The notes: a model not told the origin generated them from the sequence alone. Numbered from the stretch's first letter, positions 12,845 to 25,523 are shown. The stretch is 64,000 bases of DNA from Vibrio sinaloensis (GCF_023195835.1 NZ_CP096199.1:930001-994000), one strand, 5' to 3'. Translations and numbers: made by a program.

Positions 12845-13008
12845 TGTGTCTCCGCTGCGTTTACCGCAGTTAAAGGCTTATTCGCTGTAAGACCTTACAA
12901 AATCAGATAATCACCATCCTACTTAAACTAGTATACCCAAACAACCGGAGATTGATCGGTGTTACAAAAATGTAAACAGTTGTTTGATTTTTGATTGCAT
13001 TGATTTTA

Positions 13009-13025
13009 TTCTGGTCAGACCACAA
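13009..13025 (+). promoter_or_regulatory. FadR-like operator upstream of fadH
   Basis: CTGGTCAGACCA (13011-13022) has the TGGTNNGACCA core of FadR operators. It lies about 20 bp upstream of the fadH start, a position suited to repression that acyl-CoA would relieve. The match is by eye. Confidence 0.6.
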
Positions 13026-13031
13026 TAATAA

Positions 13032-15056
<2,025 letters not shown>

Positions 15057-15075
15057 TCACTTGGCAATGAAACAG

Positions 15076-15103
15076 AAAGGCCTCCAACTTGGAGGCCTTT
15101 TAA
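15076..15103. terminator. Bidirectional terminator, fadH/purU
   Basis: AAAGGCCTCCAA pairs with TTGGAGGCCTTT, with T-runs on both strands, between convergent genes. Confidence 0.85.
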
Positions 15104-15114
15104 ATGAAGGAGAG

Positions 15115-15948
15115 TTAAAGGATAACAGTCTTGTTGCCGTAGACAAACACATGATCGTTGAGCACCTTATTCAGCGCTTTGCTCAACACGTTTTTCTCTA
15201 CATCTCGACCGGCTTGCGCCATATCTTGGGCATTGAAGTTGTGGTCAACCGGAATCACGTCTTGTTTAATGATCGGACCTTCATCGAGATCATTGGTCAC
15301 AAAGTGGGCGGTCGCGCCGATGATTTTCACCCCGCGCTCGTACGCCTGCTGATAGGGCTTGGCACCAATAAAAGCGGGTAGGAAGCTGTGGTGAATATTA
15401 ATGATCTTGTGGTGATACTTCTCGACAAAAGAAGGTGTGAGCACGCGCATGTACTTGGCGAGAACTAAATAGTCAGTTTGGTATTGATCAATCACTTTGA
15501 GCATCTCTTTTTCGTGCTCTTCGCGATTGAGTCCCTCATGTGACACATGATGGTAAGGAATATCAAACCTTTCGGTTAGACCCTGTAAGGTATCATAGTT
15601 GCCTACCACGGCCGCGATTTCGACATCTAGGCTGCCGTCATAGTTCTTCATTAGAATGTCGCCCAGACAGTGTGCTTCTTTTGTTACCAAAATAACGATG
15701 CGTTTACGGTCCGATCCTTTGAGCTTGCGTTTGGCGCCTTGCGGTAACGCTTGATCGAGATCGGCCAGAAAGGTGTCATCGTTGAAGTAGCCTTCTAGTT
15801 CGGTACGCATAAAGAAGTGGCCACTGGTGTTATCAACAAACTCGTTGTTATGAATGATGTTGAGTTGGTGTTTGTAACAGATGTTGGTGATCTTTGAAAT
15901 CAGCCCCGGTGCGTCTGTACAGTGCGTTAGCAGTGTTTTCTTTTCCAT
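15115..15948 (-). CDS. purU: Formyltetrahydrofolate deformylase
   Basis: The enzyme releases formate from 10-formyl-THF and balances one-carbon pools for purine synthesis. The 277-aa protein has an N-terminal ACT regulatory domain (residues 4-80) and a formyltransferase-fold catalytic domain. The motif INIHHSFLPAFIGAKPY contains the conserved active-site histidine, and an aspartate follows in the DEGPII segment. The length is as usual for PurU. Confidence 0.95.
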   Translation of the reverse strand: MEKKTLLTHCTDAPGLISKITNICYKHQLNIIHNNEFVDNTSGHFFMRTELEGYFNDDTFLADLDQALPQGAKRKLKGSDRKRIVILVTKEAHCLGDILMKNYDGSLDVEIAAVVGNYDTLQGLTERFDIPYHHVSHEGLNREEHEKEMLKVIDQYQTDYLVLAKYMRVLTPSFVEKYHHKIINIHHSFLPAFIGAKPYQQAYERGVKIIGATAHFVTNDLDEGPIIKQDVIPVDHNFNAQDMAQAGRDVEKNVLSKALNKVLNDHVFVYGNKTVIL

Positions 15949-16146
15949 TTAATTAAAACTTCCGTGAATTATTTTTTTCGTATGGTGAATTTTTTGGGGT
16001 AACCCGAACGGTGAGCTCACCCGCATTATTGAAGCTACAATTAAACTAATATCGAATAGGTTTCAACAAATAATCTGAGTTAACCGTTTGGCTCAGCGAT
16101 TTGATTGAATTTTTTGCCCTCTTTAGCGTGTTTCTAGGTGGTATTT

Positions 16147-16350
16147 ATGGATAAAGAGCTATTAGCCCGTAAATTATATGGCGAGCGTGTCAGTGCGCTC
16201 ACTGGTGGCAAGGCATTGGATGAAGACATTCTCGATCAAATGTGGGAAAACAAAGCGTCTCCTAGCGAAGCCGCACGCGCGATGACCGAAGTGGAGCAAG
16301 ATGGCTTTTCAGGCCCTGCTTGGCTCAGTCGCTATCTCAATAAACGTTAA
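16147..16350 (+). CDS. Small conserved-looking protein, unknown function
   Basis: A 67-aa acidic, probably helical protein. The ATG at 16147 is preferred over the in-frame GTG at 16138 because AGGTGG (16136-16141) then serves as a ribosome binding site with a 5-nt gap. No signal peptide, membrane segment or known motif is visible. It precedes yoaA by 94 bases, with an 8-bp hairpin between them. I do not recognise the family. Confidence 0.65.
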   Translation: MDKELLARKLYGERVSALTGGKALDEDILDQMWENKASPSEAARAMTEVEQDGFSGPAWLSRYLNKR

Positions 16351-16366
16351 CCTCCCGATTGGCTAC

Positions 16367-16389
16367 GGCGCGAAAATCCTATTCGCGCC
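16367..16389 (+). other. Hairpin between small ORF and yoaA
   Basis: GGCGCGAA pairs with TTCGCGCC across a 7-nt loop. No T-tract follows, so termination is doubtful. Confidence 0.4.
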
Positions 16390-16444
16390 TCACGTCGAAA
16401 GCTGCCATAATTAGTCCTTTCTTAGTCTCAACCTCTACCGTCTC

Positions 16445-18352
16445 ATGATTTCAAAGACCTTTTCAGCGCAAGGCGCACTGGGTAAAGCCATCGCCGGTTT
16501 TCAACCTCGGCAAGCGCAAGTTGACATGGCAGAATCGGTCGCGAAAGCCATAAAAGAGCAAACCCAAGTGGTCGTCGAGGCAGGGACCGGAACCGGAAAA
16601 ACCTTTGCTTACCTAGTGCCAGCACTGCTCAGTGGTAAAAAAACCATCATTAGTACTGGTTCGAAGAACCTGCAAGAGCAGTTGTTCCATCGTGACCTGC
16701 CGCTGATGACCGATGCGCTTGGCTTTTATGGTCAGGTCGCACTGCTCAAGGGACGAGCCAACTATTTATGCTTGGACAGGCTGAGCCGCCAGATGGTCGA
16801 AAGCCATCATCAAAGCGCGGATCCGAGCCTACTCAGTCAATTGGTTAAAGTGCGTAGTTGGGTATCTGAAACCAAAAGCGGTGATTTGGGAGAGTGTGAT
16901 GCGATTGCCGAAGACAGCCCGGTTATTCCCACCATTACGTCAACCAACGACAACTGCTTAGGCAAAGAGTGCCCCAGTTACCAAGATTGTTTTGTGCTAA
17001 AAGCGCGCAAAAAAGCCATGGATGCGGATGTGGTGGTGGTTAACCATCACCTATTTCTGGCCGATTTGGCCATCAAAGAGACTGGCTTTGGCGAACTGAT
17101 ACCAGAAGCCGAAGTATTTATTTTTGATGAGGCCCATCAACTGCCTGATATTGCCAGTCAGTATTTCGGTCAGTCGTTGTCGAGCCGTCAGATTCAAGAG
17201 CTCAGCAAAGATATCGAGATTGCGTATCGCACTGAAGCCAAAGATATGCGTCAGCTGCAAAAAGCGGGCGAGAAGTTGCTGCAAACCGCCATGGACCTGA
17301 GAATCGTATTGGGTGAACCTGGTTTTCGCGGTAATTGGCGTGAAGCGTTGACCTCACCTTCAATCGGACGTGAACTGCGCAGACTGGAAGAAGCGCTTGA
17401 GTTTGTCATTGAAGTACTCAAACTTGCGCTCGGGCGCAGTCAATTACTCGATAGTGCATTTGAACGTGCCAATACCATTAAAGCCCGACTAGACAGAGTG
17501 TGTGATGTCTCAATAACGGGTTACTCTTATTGGTACGACACCACACCTAGGCATTTCAGCCTGCATATTACCCCGCTTAGTGTGGCAGATAAGTTTCATG
17601 AGCAGATAGAACTTAAGCAGGGCGCTTGGATTTTTACCTCAGCGACCTTGGCGGTGAACAATGACTTTGGTCACTTTACTTCTCGGCTCGGGCTCAAGCC
17701 ACAAGCGCAAATGTCGCTACCAAGTCCGTTTGATTATCAAAGCCAGGCGCGCTTGTGTGTGCCTAGATATTTGCCCGAGCCCAATAACCCGGGAATGGCC
17801 AATAAGCTTGTCTCCATGCTCAGTCCAGTGATTGAGCAAAACCAAGGACGCTGCTTCTTTCTATGTACTTCTCACAGCATGATGAAAGAGCTTGGTGAAC
17901 GTTTTAGGCAGACACTGAGTGTTCCGGTGTTGATGCAAGGCGAAACCAGCAAACAGAAAACGTTGGCAGAGTTTATGGAACTGGGTAATGCGCTGCTGGT
18001 GGCAACAGGGGCGTTTTGGGAAGGGATCGATGTTAGAGGTGACGCGCTTAGCTGTGTTATCATCGACAAATTGCCGTTTACCGCGCCGGATGATCCCCTG
18101 CTGAAAGCGCGGATTGAAGATTGTCAGCTCAAAGGGGGAGACCCATTCGCTCAAGTCCAAATCCCTGATGCGGTGATCACCCTAAAACAGGGCGTTGGGC
18201 GACTTATCCGCGATAAGAAAGACAAAGGCGCATTGATCATTTGTGACAATCGCTTGGTCACCCGCGAGTATGGCGGTGTTTTTTTGGCAAGTTTGCCACC
18301 GATACCACGCACCAGAGATTTAGCTGTGGTACAAGAATTCCTTGAACATTAA
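16445..18352 (+). CDS. yoaA: ATP-dependent DNA helicase YoaA (DinG/XPD family)
   Basis: This is a 635-aa 5'-3' helicase of the iron-sulfur XPD family. In E. coli, YoaA binds the HolC (chi) clamp-loader subunit and helps rescue blocked forks. Walker [10 protein letters not shown] starts near residue 44. Four cysteines suited to a 4Fe-4S cluster lie at about 109 and between 171 and 182 ([12 protein letters not shown]). The DEAH box is near 228, and motif [10 protein letters not shown] is near the C-terminus. The stop overlaps the next frame by one base. No LexA box is seen upstream. Confidence 0.92.
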   Translation: MISKTFSAQGALGKAIAGFQPRQAQVDMAESVAKAIKEQTQVVVEAGTGTGKTFAYLVPALLSGKKTIISTGSKNLQEQLFHRDLPLMTDALGFYGQVALLKGRANYLCLDRLSRQMVESHHQSADPSLLSQLVKVRSWVSETKSGDLGECDAIAEDSPVIPTITSTNDNCLGKECPSYQDCFVLKARKKAMDADVVVVNHHLFLADLAIKETGFGELIPEAEVFIFDEAHQLPDIASQYFGQSLSSRQIQELSKDIEIAYRTEAKDMRQLQKAGEKLLQTAMDLRIVLGEPGFRGNWREALTSPSIGRELRRLEEALEFVIEVLKLALGRSQLLDSAFERANTIKARLDRVCDVSITGYSYWYDTTPRHFSLHITPLSVADKFHEQIELKQGAWIFTSATLAVNNDFGHFTSRLGLKPQAQMSLPSPFDYQSQARLCVPRYLPEPNNPGMANKLVSMLSPVIEQNQGRCFFLCTSHSMMKELGERFRQTLSVPVLMQGETSKQKTLAEFMELGNALLVATGAFWEGIDVRGDALSCVIIDKLPFTAPDDPLLKARIEDCQLKGGDPFAQVQIPDAVITLKQGVGRLIRDKKDKGALIICDNRLVTREYGGVFLASLPPIPRTRDLAVVQEFLEH

Positions 18353-18378
18353 TGACCCATCAAAAATTAGAGATACCA

Positions 18379-19080
18379 ATGAGTGCAAAGATTCTTGCTC
18401 TAGATACGGCAACCGAAAACTGTTCGGTTGCGCTTTTGGTCAACGACAAAGTCTATGTGCGCAGTGAAGTTGCGCCGCGTGACCATACCAAAAAAGTTCT
18501 ACCTATGGTGGATGAAGTGTTGCAGGAGGCGGGATTAACGCTGACTGACTTGGACGCGCTGGCCTTTGGTCGCGGACCGGGAAGTTTTACCGGTGTACGC
18601 ATTGGCATTGGTATTGCACAAGGTTTAGCGTTCGGTGCAGATTTGCCTATGATTGGTGTTTCGACGTTGGCTGCGATGGCCCAAGGCGCATATCGTATAC
18701 ACGGTGCAGAGCAGGTCGCAACTGCGATTGATGCGCGTATGAGTGAAGTCTATTGGGCTCGTTATGTGCGTCAAGAAGATGGCAGTTGGCTGGTGCGCGA
18801 TGAGGAGTGTGTGACACCGCCTCTTTTAGTGGCGCAAAACAGCGAAGCCGATGCACTGTCTTGGTATCGAGCAGGGACAGGTTGGCAAGCCTATAGTGCT
18901 GAGCTGGAAGGCATTGCATTTGCAACCCAGCCGAGTGAGGTTTTGTTCCCCGATGCACAAGACATTGTCCAGCTCGCTAAGTTTGAGCTGCAAAAAGGCA
19001 ATACAGTCAGTGTTGAAGAGGCGAGCCCTGTTTACTTACGCGATACCGTTGCGTGGAAAAAACTGCCGGGTCGCGAGTAG
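18379..19080 (+). CDS. tsaB: tRNA t6A biosynthesis protein TsaB
   Basis: TsaB is the partner and scaffold of TsaD in the complex that makes threonylcarbamoyladenosine at tRNA position 37. The protein has 233 aa from the ATG at 18379, where the sequence becomes family-like ([15 protein letters not shown]). An in-frame ATG at 18352, overlapping the yoaA stop, would add nine residues. The ASKHA-type motif [16 protein letters not shown] is present. The yoaA-tsaB-slp neighbourhood matches enterobacteria. Confidence 0.92.
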   Translation: MSAKILALDTATENCSVALLVNDKVYVRSEVAPRDHTKKVLPMVDEVLQEAGLTLTDLDALAFGRGPGSFTGVRIGIGIAQGLAFGADLPMIGVSTLAAMAQGAYRIHGAEQVATAIDARMSEVYWARYVRQEDGSWLVRDEECVTPPLLVAQNSEADALSWYRAGTGWQAYSAELEGIAFATQPSEVLFPDAQDIVQLAKFELQKGNTVSVEEASPVYLRDTVAWKKLPGRE

Positions 19081-19107
19081 TTCATTGTTTAACTAAAAGC
19101 GGATAGT

Positions 19108-19410
19108 ATGGTTTCAATAAATGGATTGCCCGGTCCGGTTCCTGGCCCAAATCGCGCCAATAAGGCCAACAAGAACAAGCAGACCAATAAGTCGCAGCAA
19201 AATGCAATCGTTAGTCAGCCGAGTAAAGTGGCGAATGCTGTTGCCCATTCTATCCGCCATGTCAGCGAGTCCGATCTGCACAAAGCACAAGTGCAATATG
19301 ATTTACCCGAAGGGCGTGGTCGCAAAGCGATGCAGGAGTATATGGACGTACTCAATCAAGCCAAGCGCGATGAACTTTCCCAAATGCTCGGTGTCGATAT
19401 TTACATCTAA
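19108..19410 (+). CDS. Hypothetical 100-aa basic protein
   Basis: The protein is not recognised. Residues 1-40 are low complexity and rich in Pro, Asn, Lys and Gln, and so probably disordered. Residues 45-100 look like two or three amphipathic helices. There is no signal peptide or membrane segment. It is placed between tsaB and slp with gaps of 27 and 17 bases, consistent with cotranscription. The overlapping minus and +2 frames lack such context. Confidence 0.65.
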   Translation: MVSINGLPGPVPGPNRANKANKNKQTNKSQQNAIVSQPSKVANAVAHSIRHVSESDLHKAQVQYDLPEGRGRKAMQEYMDVLNQAKRDELSQMLGVDIYI

Positions 19411-19427
19411 TTCAAGCTAGACTTACT

Positions 19428-19982
19428 ATGATGCTAACCAAGTTGCCGCAACTACTTCTGCTATTTTTGTCTGTGAGCCTTTTTGGTTGCAGTACCTTGC
19501 CGGAACCACTCGCTAGTGAAGACCCTAATCTGATTTCTGACTATCAAACTTGGCAAGTTAATTCAGACACTGCCAGTCAAATTCGATTAGGCGGCGTTAT
19601 CGCTAATGTCTCCAACCTGGAGGACAAGACTCGTGTTGAGGTGGTGAACTTGCCGATCAGCTCATCGGGTAAGCCCGATATTCGCCAAGAGCCAAGTGGT
19701 CGCTTTGTGGTATACATTGATGGCTTCGCCGACCCCGTTACTTTGGCCGAAGGACGGTTAATCTCGGTACTAGGCTATAGTCAAGCTAAGGAAAAAGGAT
19801 CCGTCGGTGATTTCGAGTATGAGTTTCCAGTACTCAACGCACTCGGCTGGCATTTATGGCGGATTGAAGAGCGGGTCATTGTCCACGAAGTCAACCGTTA
19901 TCTTGAGCCCTGTTTTGGCCTTTACTGCCGAGACTCCGATTTTGGTGGCGGGACGGGGATAGTGGTTAAAGAAGTGCGCTAG
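19428..19982 (+). CDS. slp: Slp-family outer-membrane lipoprotein
   Basis: The 184-aa lipoprotein has a signal peptide ending in lipobox SLFGC (lipidated Cys21), followed by Ser-Thr and no Asp at +2, so outer-membrane sorting is expected. The rest matches the Slp/YeaY family, which is linked to starvation and acid stress in E. coli. It is encoded near tsaB, as is E. coli yeaY. Two start codons (19428, 19431) are possible. It overlaps nothing and is two bases from the next gene. Confidence 0.87.
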   Translation: MMLTKLPQLLLLFLSVSLFGCSTLPEPLASEDPNLISDYQTWQVNSDTASQIRLGGVIANVSNLEDKTRVEVVNLPISSSGKPDIRQEPSGRFVVYIDGFADPVTLAEGRLISVLGYSQAKEKGSVGDFEYEFPVLNALGWHLWRIEERVIVHEVNRYLEPCFGLYCRDSDFGGGTGIVVKEVR

Positions 19983-19984
19983 AC

Positions 19985-20836
19985 ATGGTTGAAACACGTT
20001 ATTCTATTGCGTCCGGCGCTATCGCCTGTATGGAGTTTGGCAATAGACGCAGCGCAAGTGTGACGCTAGTTTTTCTGCACGGTTGGCTCGATAACGCGGC
20101 CAGTTTCAACACAGTGATGGCTGACTTACACAAGCTTGCTCCCCATCTCCACCTTTGCGCAATCGATTTACCTGGGCATGGTCTGTCGAGCCATAAAGAT
20201 GACCACAATTTCTATCCATTTCACGACTATATTGATGATGTTTACCAACTTTTGGCTAAGTTATCACCAAACAGACTGGTGTTAGTCGGGCATTCGCTTG
20301 GTGCTTTGATTGCAAGTTGTTATAGTGCCGCCTTTCCTGAGCAAGTCAGTGGACTGGTTCAGATAGAAGGATATGGACCGTTAGCAGAAAGTAGTGACCA
20401 GTGTGTGTCTCGTTTGCGAGAGGGTGTATTAAGTCGCCAAAGAATCCGTCGTAAACCGGAGCGAAGCATGAGCTCACTTCAACAAGCGCTGCAACGGCGA
20501 GCCAAAGTGAACCAACTTGAGGCTGACTTGATTGCCCCTGTCGTCTTGCGAGGTATTGAGCAACGAGAGATGGGGTGGCAGTGGCGCCATGACAACAAAT
20601 TGCAAAGTCAGTCACTGTATCGAATGTCTTTTCAGCACGCAGAGACCATCCGCAAGCAAGTAGTTTGCCCGCAGTTGATCATACTGGGTCACGAGGGTTT
20701 TGATTATTTGCAGTCAATCCAAATGGATGAAGCAAATACCACCCAAGTTGTCCAAGTCAATGGCGGTCATCACTGTCACTTACAGTCCCCTTCTAGAGTA
20801 TCTAGCCTAATTTTTGGCTTAGTTAACAAAATTTAA
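19985..20836 (+). CDS. Alpha/beta-hydrolase
   Basis: A 283-aa cytoplasmic hydrolase. The oxyanion-hole motif HGWLDNAASF lies near residue 35, the nucleophile elbow GHSLG near 102-106, and a C-terminal histidine in NGGHHCHLQSP completes a likely triad. The substrate is unknown. Being two bases after slp and upstream of fadD, it could act on acyl esters or thioesters, but that is only a guess from position. Confidence 0.82.
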   Translation: MVETRYSIASGAIACMEFGNRRSASVTLVFLHGWLDNAASFNTVMADLHKLAPHLHLCAIDLPGHGLSSHKDDHNFYPFHDYIDDVYQLLAKLSPNRLVLVGHSLGALIASCYSAAFPEQVSGLVQIEGYGPLAESSDQCVSRLREGVLSRQRIRRKPERSMSSLQQALQRRAKVNQLEADLIAPVVLRGIEQREMGWQWRHDNKLQSQSLYRMSFQHAETIRKQVVCPQLIILGHEGFDYLQSIQMDEANTTQVVQVNGGHHCHLQSPSRVSSLIFGLVNKI

Positions 20837-20949
20837 ACAAGTGTTTGAGTGTTCCGTGCTCAAAATGCCGCTCTGTGCTGTAATAGTCGAGTTTAAAAAA
20901 TAGAGCTTTTCACGTCGATGACAGCCAGTTAATTTCGAGGAGTTTTACC

Positions 20950-22644
20950 GTGGATAAACCTTGGTTATCGCGTTATCCAAGTGATGTGCCTGAGCATATC
21001 AACCCAGATCAATACCCATCTTTAGTTGAGATGTTTGAACAGTCAGTACACAAGTACGCTGACCAGCCTGCATTTATGAATATGGGCTCGGTAATGACTT
21101 TCCGAAAACTGGAAGAGCGTAGTCGTGCCTTTGCTGCCTACTTGCAAAATGAACTCAAGTTGAAGAAAGGCGATCGTGTTGCGTTAATGATGCCGAACCT
21201 TCTTCAGTATCCAGTGGCCTTGTTTGGTGTGCTTCGTGCTGGCTTGATTGCAGTCAACGTGAACCCACTTTATACGCCACGTGAGTTAGAACATCAGCTC
21301 AATGATGCTGACGCCACAGCGATTGTTATCGTCTCCAACTTTGCCAACACGCTTGAACAAATCGTCGACAACACGCCAGTGAAGCATGTGGTCTTGACCA
21401 GTCTTGGTCAGATGTTGCCGCGCGCCAAAGGCACCTTAGTGGACTTTGTGGTTAAGTACGTCAAAGGCATGGTACCTAAGTATGACCTTCCAGGGGCCAT
21501 CTCTATGCGTCAGGCTTTGCACAAAGGGCGACGTCTACAATATGTGAAGCCGTTTATGTCGGGCGACGATATCGCCTTTCTACAATACACAGGCGGAACA
21601 ACCGGGGTGGCAAAAGGGGCGATCTTGACTCATCGCAATATGATTGCCAACGTTCTGCAAGCCAAGGGCGCCTACGGCCCGGTGTTGTCAGAAGGTCGAG
21701 AGCTGGTGGTAACGGCTCTGCCGCTCTATCACGTGTTTGCCCTAACAGTAAACTGTCTACTGTTTATCGAGATGGGAGGGCAGAACCTACTCATCACCAA
21801 CCCACGCGATATTCCAGGCTTTGTCAAAGAACTACAGAAGTATCCGTTTACCGCTATCACAGGGGTGAATACGCTGTTTAATGCTTTGGTCAATAACGAA
21901 GACTTCCATGAGCTTAACTTCAGCAAGCTGAAACTGGCAGTTGGTGGTGGCATGGCTGTACAGCGCGCGGTTGCTGAGCAATGGAAAAAGACCACAGGTA
22001 TCCATCTACTGGAAGGTTACGGTCTGACCGAATGTTCGCCGCTGGTGACCGGTAACCCTTATGATCTTACTGACTATACGGGAGCGATTGGTCTGCCTGT
22101 ACCTTCGACCGAAGTGCGTATCGTCGATGATGAAGGGCAACCGCTAGCCAATACTGAGGTAGGCGAGCTACAAGTGCGTGGTCCACAAGTGATGCAAGGT
22201 TATTGGCAACGCCCTGAAGCGACCAAAGAGGTGATTAACGCAGAAGGATGGTTGTCGACAGGGGACATCGTTAAGTTTGATGAGGAAGGCTTGATTCATA
22301 TTGTTGACCGCAAAAAAGATATGATTCTAGTCTCTGGCTTTAATGTTTACCCGAACGAAATTGAAGATGTGGTCGCGCTACACGGAAAAGTGCTTGAAGT
22401 GGCGGCAATCGGACAAGAGCATCCTGTTTCCGGCGAAGTGGTTAAAGTCTATGTGGTGAAACGCGATCCAAGCTTGACCAAGGATGAAATCATTGCCCAC
22501 TGTCGTCAGCACCTAACAGGCTACAAGGTGCCGAAATTGGTTGAGTTTAGGGAAGATTTGCCTAAAACCAACGTGGGTAAAATCTTGCGTCGAGTGCTTC
22601 GTGAAGAAAACGATGCCAACCTAGCGAAAGCAGAACAAGCTTAA
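20950..22644 (+). CDS. fadD: Long-chain fatty acid-CoA ligase
   Basis: The enzyme activates imported fatty acids to acyl-CoA, the entry step of beta-oxidation and the source of the FadR effector. The 564-aa protein starts with GTG behind GAGG. The AMP-binding signature [11 protein letters not shown] lies near residue 212, and the fatty-acid-binding region and the C-terminal DRKKDMI...GFNVYP motif are present. A terminator follows. The upstream region has only a poor FadR-like match. Confidence 0.95.
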   Translation: MDKPWLSRYPSDVPEHINPDQYPSLVEMFEQSVHKYADQPAFMNMGSVMTFRKLEERSRAFAAYLQNELKLKKGDRVALMMPNLLQYPVALFGVLRAGLIAVNVNPLYTPRELEHQLNDADATAIVIVSNFANTLEQIVDNTPVKHVVLTSLGQMLPRAKGTLVDFVVKYVKGMVPKYDLPGAISMRQALHKGRRLQYVKPFMSGDDIAFLQYTGGTTGVAKGAILTHRNMIANVLQAKGAYGPVLSEGRELVVTALPLYHVFALTVNCLLFIEMGGQNLLITNPRDIPGFVKELQKYPFTAITGVNTLFNALVNNEDFHELNFSKLKLAVGGGMAVQRAVAEQWKKTTGIHLLEGYGLTECSPLVTGNPYDLTDYTGAIGLPVPSTEVRIVDDEGQPLANTEVGELQVRGPQVMQGYWQRPEATKEVINAEGWLSTGDIVKFDEEGLIHIVDRKKDMILVSGFNVYPNEIEDVVALHGKVLEVAAIGQEHPVSGEVVKVYVVKRDPSLTKDEIIAHCRQHLTGYKVPKLVEFREDLPKTNVGKILRRVLREENDANLAKAEQA

Positions 22645-22681
22645 CCGAGTTCACTCAACAAGTGGATAGGATTAGTGATAG

Positions 22682-22710
22682 AATGCCGGCTAACAAGCCG
22701 GCATTTTTTT
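22682..22710 (+). terminator. Terminator of fadD
   Basis: AATGCCGGC pairs with GCCGGCATT across TAACAA, followed by seven T. It lies inside the longest open frame of rnd and so argues for the downstream rnd start. Confidence 0.88.
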
Positions 22711-22742
22711 ATGCTGCCCAAATCGCTCATAGTGAGAAGTTA

Positions 22743-23858
22743 GTGAATTATCAAATTATTACCGAATCTGAACAACTCGACAGTGTCATTGCCCGCGCTC
22801 GTCAAGCCGATGTTGTGATGTTGGATACCGAGTTTGTCCGCACCCGTACTTACTACCCACAGCTGGGTCTTATTCAGCTGTTTGATGGCCAAGAGCTCAG
22901 TTTGATTGACCCGACGGTTATTGAAGATATGAGTGCGTTCAAGCAACTGCTGCAAGACACCTCAGTGCTTAAAGTCTTGCATGCATGCGGTGAAGATTTG
23001 GAAGTGTTTCACAATAGCTTTGGTTGTTTGCCATACCCTATGGTGGATACTCAGCTGATTGCGGCATTTCTCGGTCATGGCTTATCGACCGGTTTTGCTT
23101 CTTTGGTTGAAGAATACTTAGGTGTCGAGCTAGATAAAAGTGAATCAAGAACCGATTGGCTTGCCAGACCGTTGTCGCAAAAGCAGTTAGAGTACGCCGC
23201 TGCAGACGTATACTACCTGGAACCTTTGTATCAGCAGTTGTTTGAAAAAGTGACTCAAGCGGGGTGGTGGCAGGCTGCTCAGCAGGAAAGTGACTTGTTA
23301 GCGAGTAAACGCATAAAAACCATCAATCCGGACAAGGCTTACCTTGATATTAAAGGCGCATGGCAGCTCAAACCTAGAGAGTTAGCTGTTTTGAAACCGC
23401 TGGCTACCTGGCGCTTAAAAGAAGCGTTGCGTCGCGATCTCGCGCTGAACTTTGTTTTTAAAGAGAATGACCTGCTGACCATTGCCAAAAAAGGTATCCA
23501 AAACCGCCAGATGATGGAGCAAGAGGGGATGGATTTGCGTGCAGTACAGCGTCACAGTGCGCGAATTATTGCATTGGTAAAATCCGCTAAAATGACGGCG
23601 GTAGAAGATTACCCCGATAAGATTGAGCGTTTGATGGATCTGCCCGGGTACAAGCAGACCTTTAAAGTGTTGAAAGATGAGGTGAAAAAAGCGTCGCAAG
23701 CCAGCGGTCTAGCCACAGAGTTTTTGGCGTCGAAAAAGCAACTTAATCAGCTCATCAGTTGGGTGTGGAAGAAAGATCGCGATCCGGCCAAACTTCCAGA
23801 CATCATGCAAGGCTGGCGTTTGTCGTTGATGGGTGAAAAACTCAACAAATTGCTGTGA
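22743..23858 (+). CDS. rnd: Ribonuclease D
   Basis: A 3'-5' exoribonuclease that trims tRNA precursors. The GTG at 22743 gives VNYQIITES, collinear with E. coli RNase D (MNYQMITTD), and 371 aa against 375. The open frame extends to 22662, but that part covers the fadD terminator. DEDD-exonuclease motifs (LDTEFVRTRTYYP, and YAAADVYYL with its Tyr/Asp) are intact, and HRDC domains follow. GAGAAG lies just upstream of the chosen start. Confidence 0.92.
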   Translation: MNYQIITESEQLDSVIARARQADVVMLDTEFVRTRTYYPQLGLIQLFDGQELSLIDPTVIEDMSAFKQLLQDTSVLKVLHACGEDLEVFHNSFGCLPYPMVDTQLIAAFLGHGLSTGFASLVEEYLGVELDKSESRTDWLARPLSQKQLEYAAADVYYLEPLYQQLFEKVTQAGWWQAAQQESDLLASKRIKTINPDKAYLDIKGAWQLKPRELAVLKPLATWRLKEALRRDLALNFVFKENDLLTIAKKGIQNRQMMEQEGMDLRAVQRHSARIIALVKSAKMTAVEDYPDKIERLMDLPGYKQTFKVLKDEVKKASQASGLATEFLASKKQLNQLISWVWKKDRDPAKLPDIMQGWRLSLMGEKLNKLL

Positions 23859-23916
23859 TAGCAAATAGCGCAACTATCTGAACACCTATTTATACAGCTT
23901 GGTATGACAAAGAGAC

Positions 23917-23948
23917 GAAAAAAGGGCTTCCGATTGGAAGCCCTTTTT
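23917..23948. terminator. Bidirectional terminator, rnd/SulP gene
   Basis: AAAGGGCTTCC pairs with GGAAGCCCTTT around GATT, with a T-run on each strand. Confidence 0.87.
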
Positions 23949-23963
23949 GTGTTTACGCGCTGA

Positions 23964-25523
23964 TTAGCCAGCTAATACGTCGGTCGCGACCTTATAGCTT
24001 GGGTCTTCTTTGACATTGATTTCAACCAAGCTGCCTGCTTTGTCGAGCAGTTTACGACAGTCTGGGCTTAGATGACGTAGATGAAGCGTTTTACCTTGCG
24101 CCGAGTATCGTTCTGCCAAAGTTTCAATTGCCTCAATGGCCGAGTGGTCGGTGACGCGCGAATCGGCGAAATCGACAATCACATCTTTCGGGTCTTTGTG
24201 TGCGTCAAAAATCTCAAGGAAGTTTGCGACAGAGCCGAAGAAGACAGGGCCGTGGATTTTGTACTCTTTCGAGCCTTCAGCATTGATGCTTGTGTCGGCG
24301 TAGATATGCTTTGCGTGCTGCCATGCGAACATAAGTGCCGATGCAATAACACCAACAAACACCGCAATGGCAAGGTCAGTCAGTACCGTGACCACAGTGA
24401 CCAACACGATAACAAAGAAATCTTGTTTTGGTACGCGGCGAGCTAGCTTGAACGTTGCCCATTCAAAGGTACCAATGACCACCATAAACATAACACCAAC
24501 CAGCGCTGCCAGTGGGATCATCTCGATAAGAGAAGAAGCAAACAAGATAAACATCAGTAGAGCAACGGCGGCAACGATACCTGATAGGCGCCCACGGCCA
24601 CCTGAGTTTACGTTAATCATCGATTGACCAATCATTGCACAGCCGCCCATAGCGCCGAACACTGAACAGGTCATGTTTGCCATACCTTGACCAATACATT
24701 CACGGTTAGATTGGCCACGCGTGTTGGTCATCTCATCAAGAACGGTCAATGTGAGTAGTGATTCAATCAGACCGATTGCAGCCAAGATGATCGCATAAGG
24801 CAAAATAATCTGTAGAGTCTCAAGCGTGAGTGGCACCGCTGGGATAGAGAATGTAGGTAGCGATCCGGCTAGGGTCGCCGCTTCATTACCTGACATAGTG
24901 CGCAGGAAGTCAACCACAGTGCGAGTTTCTAGATCCAGTCCAACGACAAGTGCTGTGACGGTAACAATTGCAACCAGAGATGACGGGACCGCGGTAGTAA
25001 ACTTAGGCAAGAAGTGAATAATGGCCATCGTCAGCGCTACGAGACCAAGCATCAGCATCATTTGGTCTTGAGGTAGCCAGGTCAACATGCCATTGATGTC
25101 TGGCGCTTTGAACTGACCCAATTGCGCTAGGAAGATAACAATTGCCAAACCATTGACGAAACCTATCATCACCGGGTGTGGGACAATTCGGATAAACTTA
25201 CCCAGTTTGAATAGCCCTGCAGCTACCTGCAAGATGCCGGCAAGCAAGATGGCCGCAAACAAGTATTGTACTCCGTGCATCGCAACCAACGACACCATAA
25301 CCACCGCCATCGCACCTGTTGCGCCGGAAATCATACCTGGTCGACCACCAAAGATAGAGGTAATGAGACCAACGATGAAAGCGGCGTAGAGACCGACCAT
25401 AGGGTCGACACCTGCAACAAAGGCGAATGCGACGGCCTCAGGGACCAAAGCCAGCGCTACGGTCAGGCCTGAAAGAACGTCGTTCTTGACAGAGTGTTTA
25501 GAAAATTGAGGAAATTCAAACAT
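23964..25523 (-). CDS. SulP-family anion transporter with STAS domain
   Basis: A 519-aa inner-membrane carrier of the SLC26/SulP family, with about a dozen membrane segments followed by a cytoplasmic STAS domain (about residues 415-515, ending in a [14 protein letters not shown] segment). Family members move sulfate, bicarbonate or dicarboxylates, and the substrate cannot be decided here. It stands alone between terminators. About 280 bases upstream show no clear regulatory motif. Confidence 0.88.
   Translation of the reverse strand: MFEFPQFSKHSVKNDVLSGLTVALALVPEAVAFAFVAGVDPMVGLYAAFIVGLITSIFGGRPGMISGATGAMAVVMVSLVAMHGVQYLFAAILLAGILQVAAGLFKLGKFIRIVPHPVMIGFVNGLAIVIFLAQLGQFKAPDINGMLTWLPQDQMMLMLGLVALTMAIIHFLPKFTTAVPSSLVAIVTVTALVVGLDLETRTVVDFLRTMSGNEAATLAGSLPTFSIPAVPLTLETLQIILPYAIILAAIGLIESLLTLTVLDEMTNTRGQSNRECIGQGMANMTCSVFGAMGGCAMIGQSMINVNSGGRGRLSGIVAAVALLMFILFASSLIEMIPLAALVGVMFMVVIGTFEWATFKLARRVPKQDFFVIVLVTVVTVLTDLAIAVFVGVIASALMFAWQHAKHIYADTSINAEGSKEYKIHGPVFFGSVANFLEIFDAHKDPKDVIVDFADSRVTDHSAIEAIETLAERYSAQGKTLHLRHLSPDCRKLLDKAGSLVEINVKEDPSYKVATDVLAG

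Noticed and set aside
15061..15381. Open frame of 106 codons opposite purU
   Set aside because: It runs through the fadH/purU terminator and the well-conserved purU coding strand.
20915..20935. FadR operator upstream of fadD
   Set aside because: Only one half (AACTGG on the minus strand) fits. The other half departs too far from the core.
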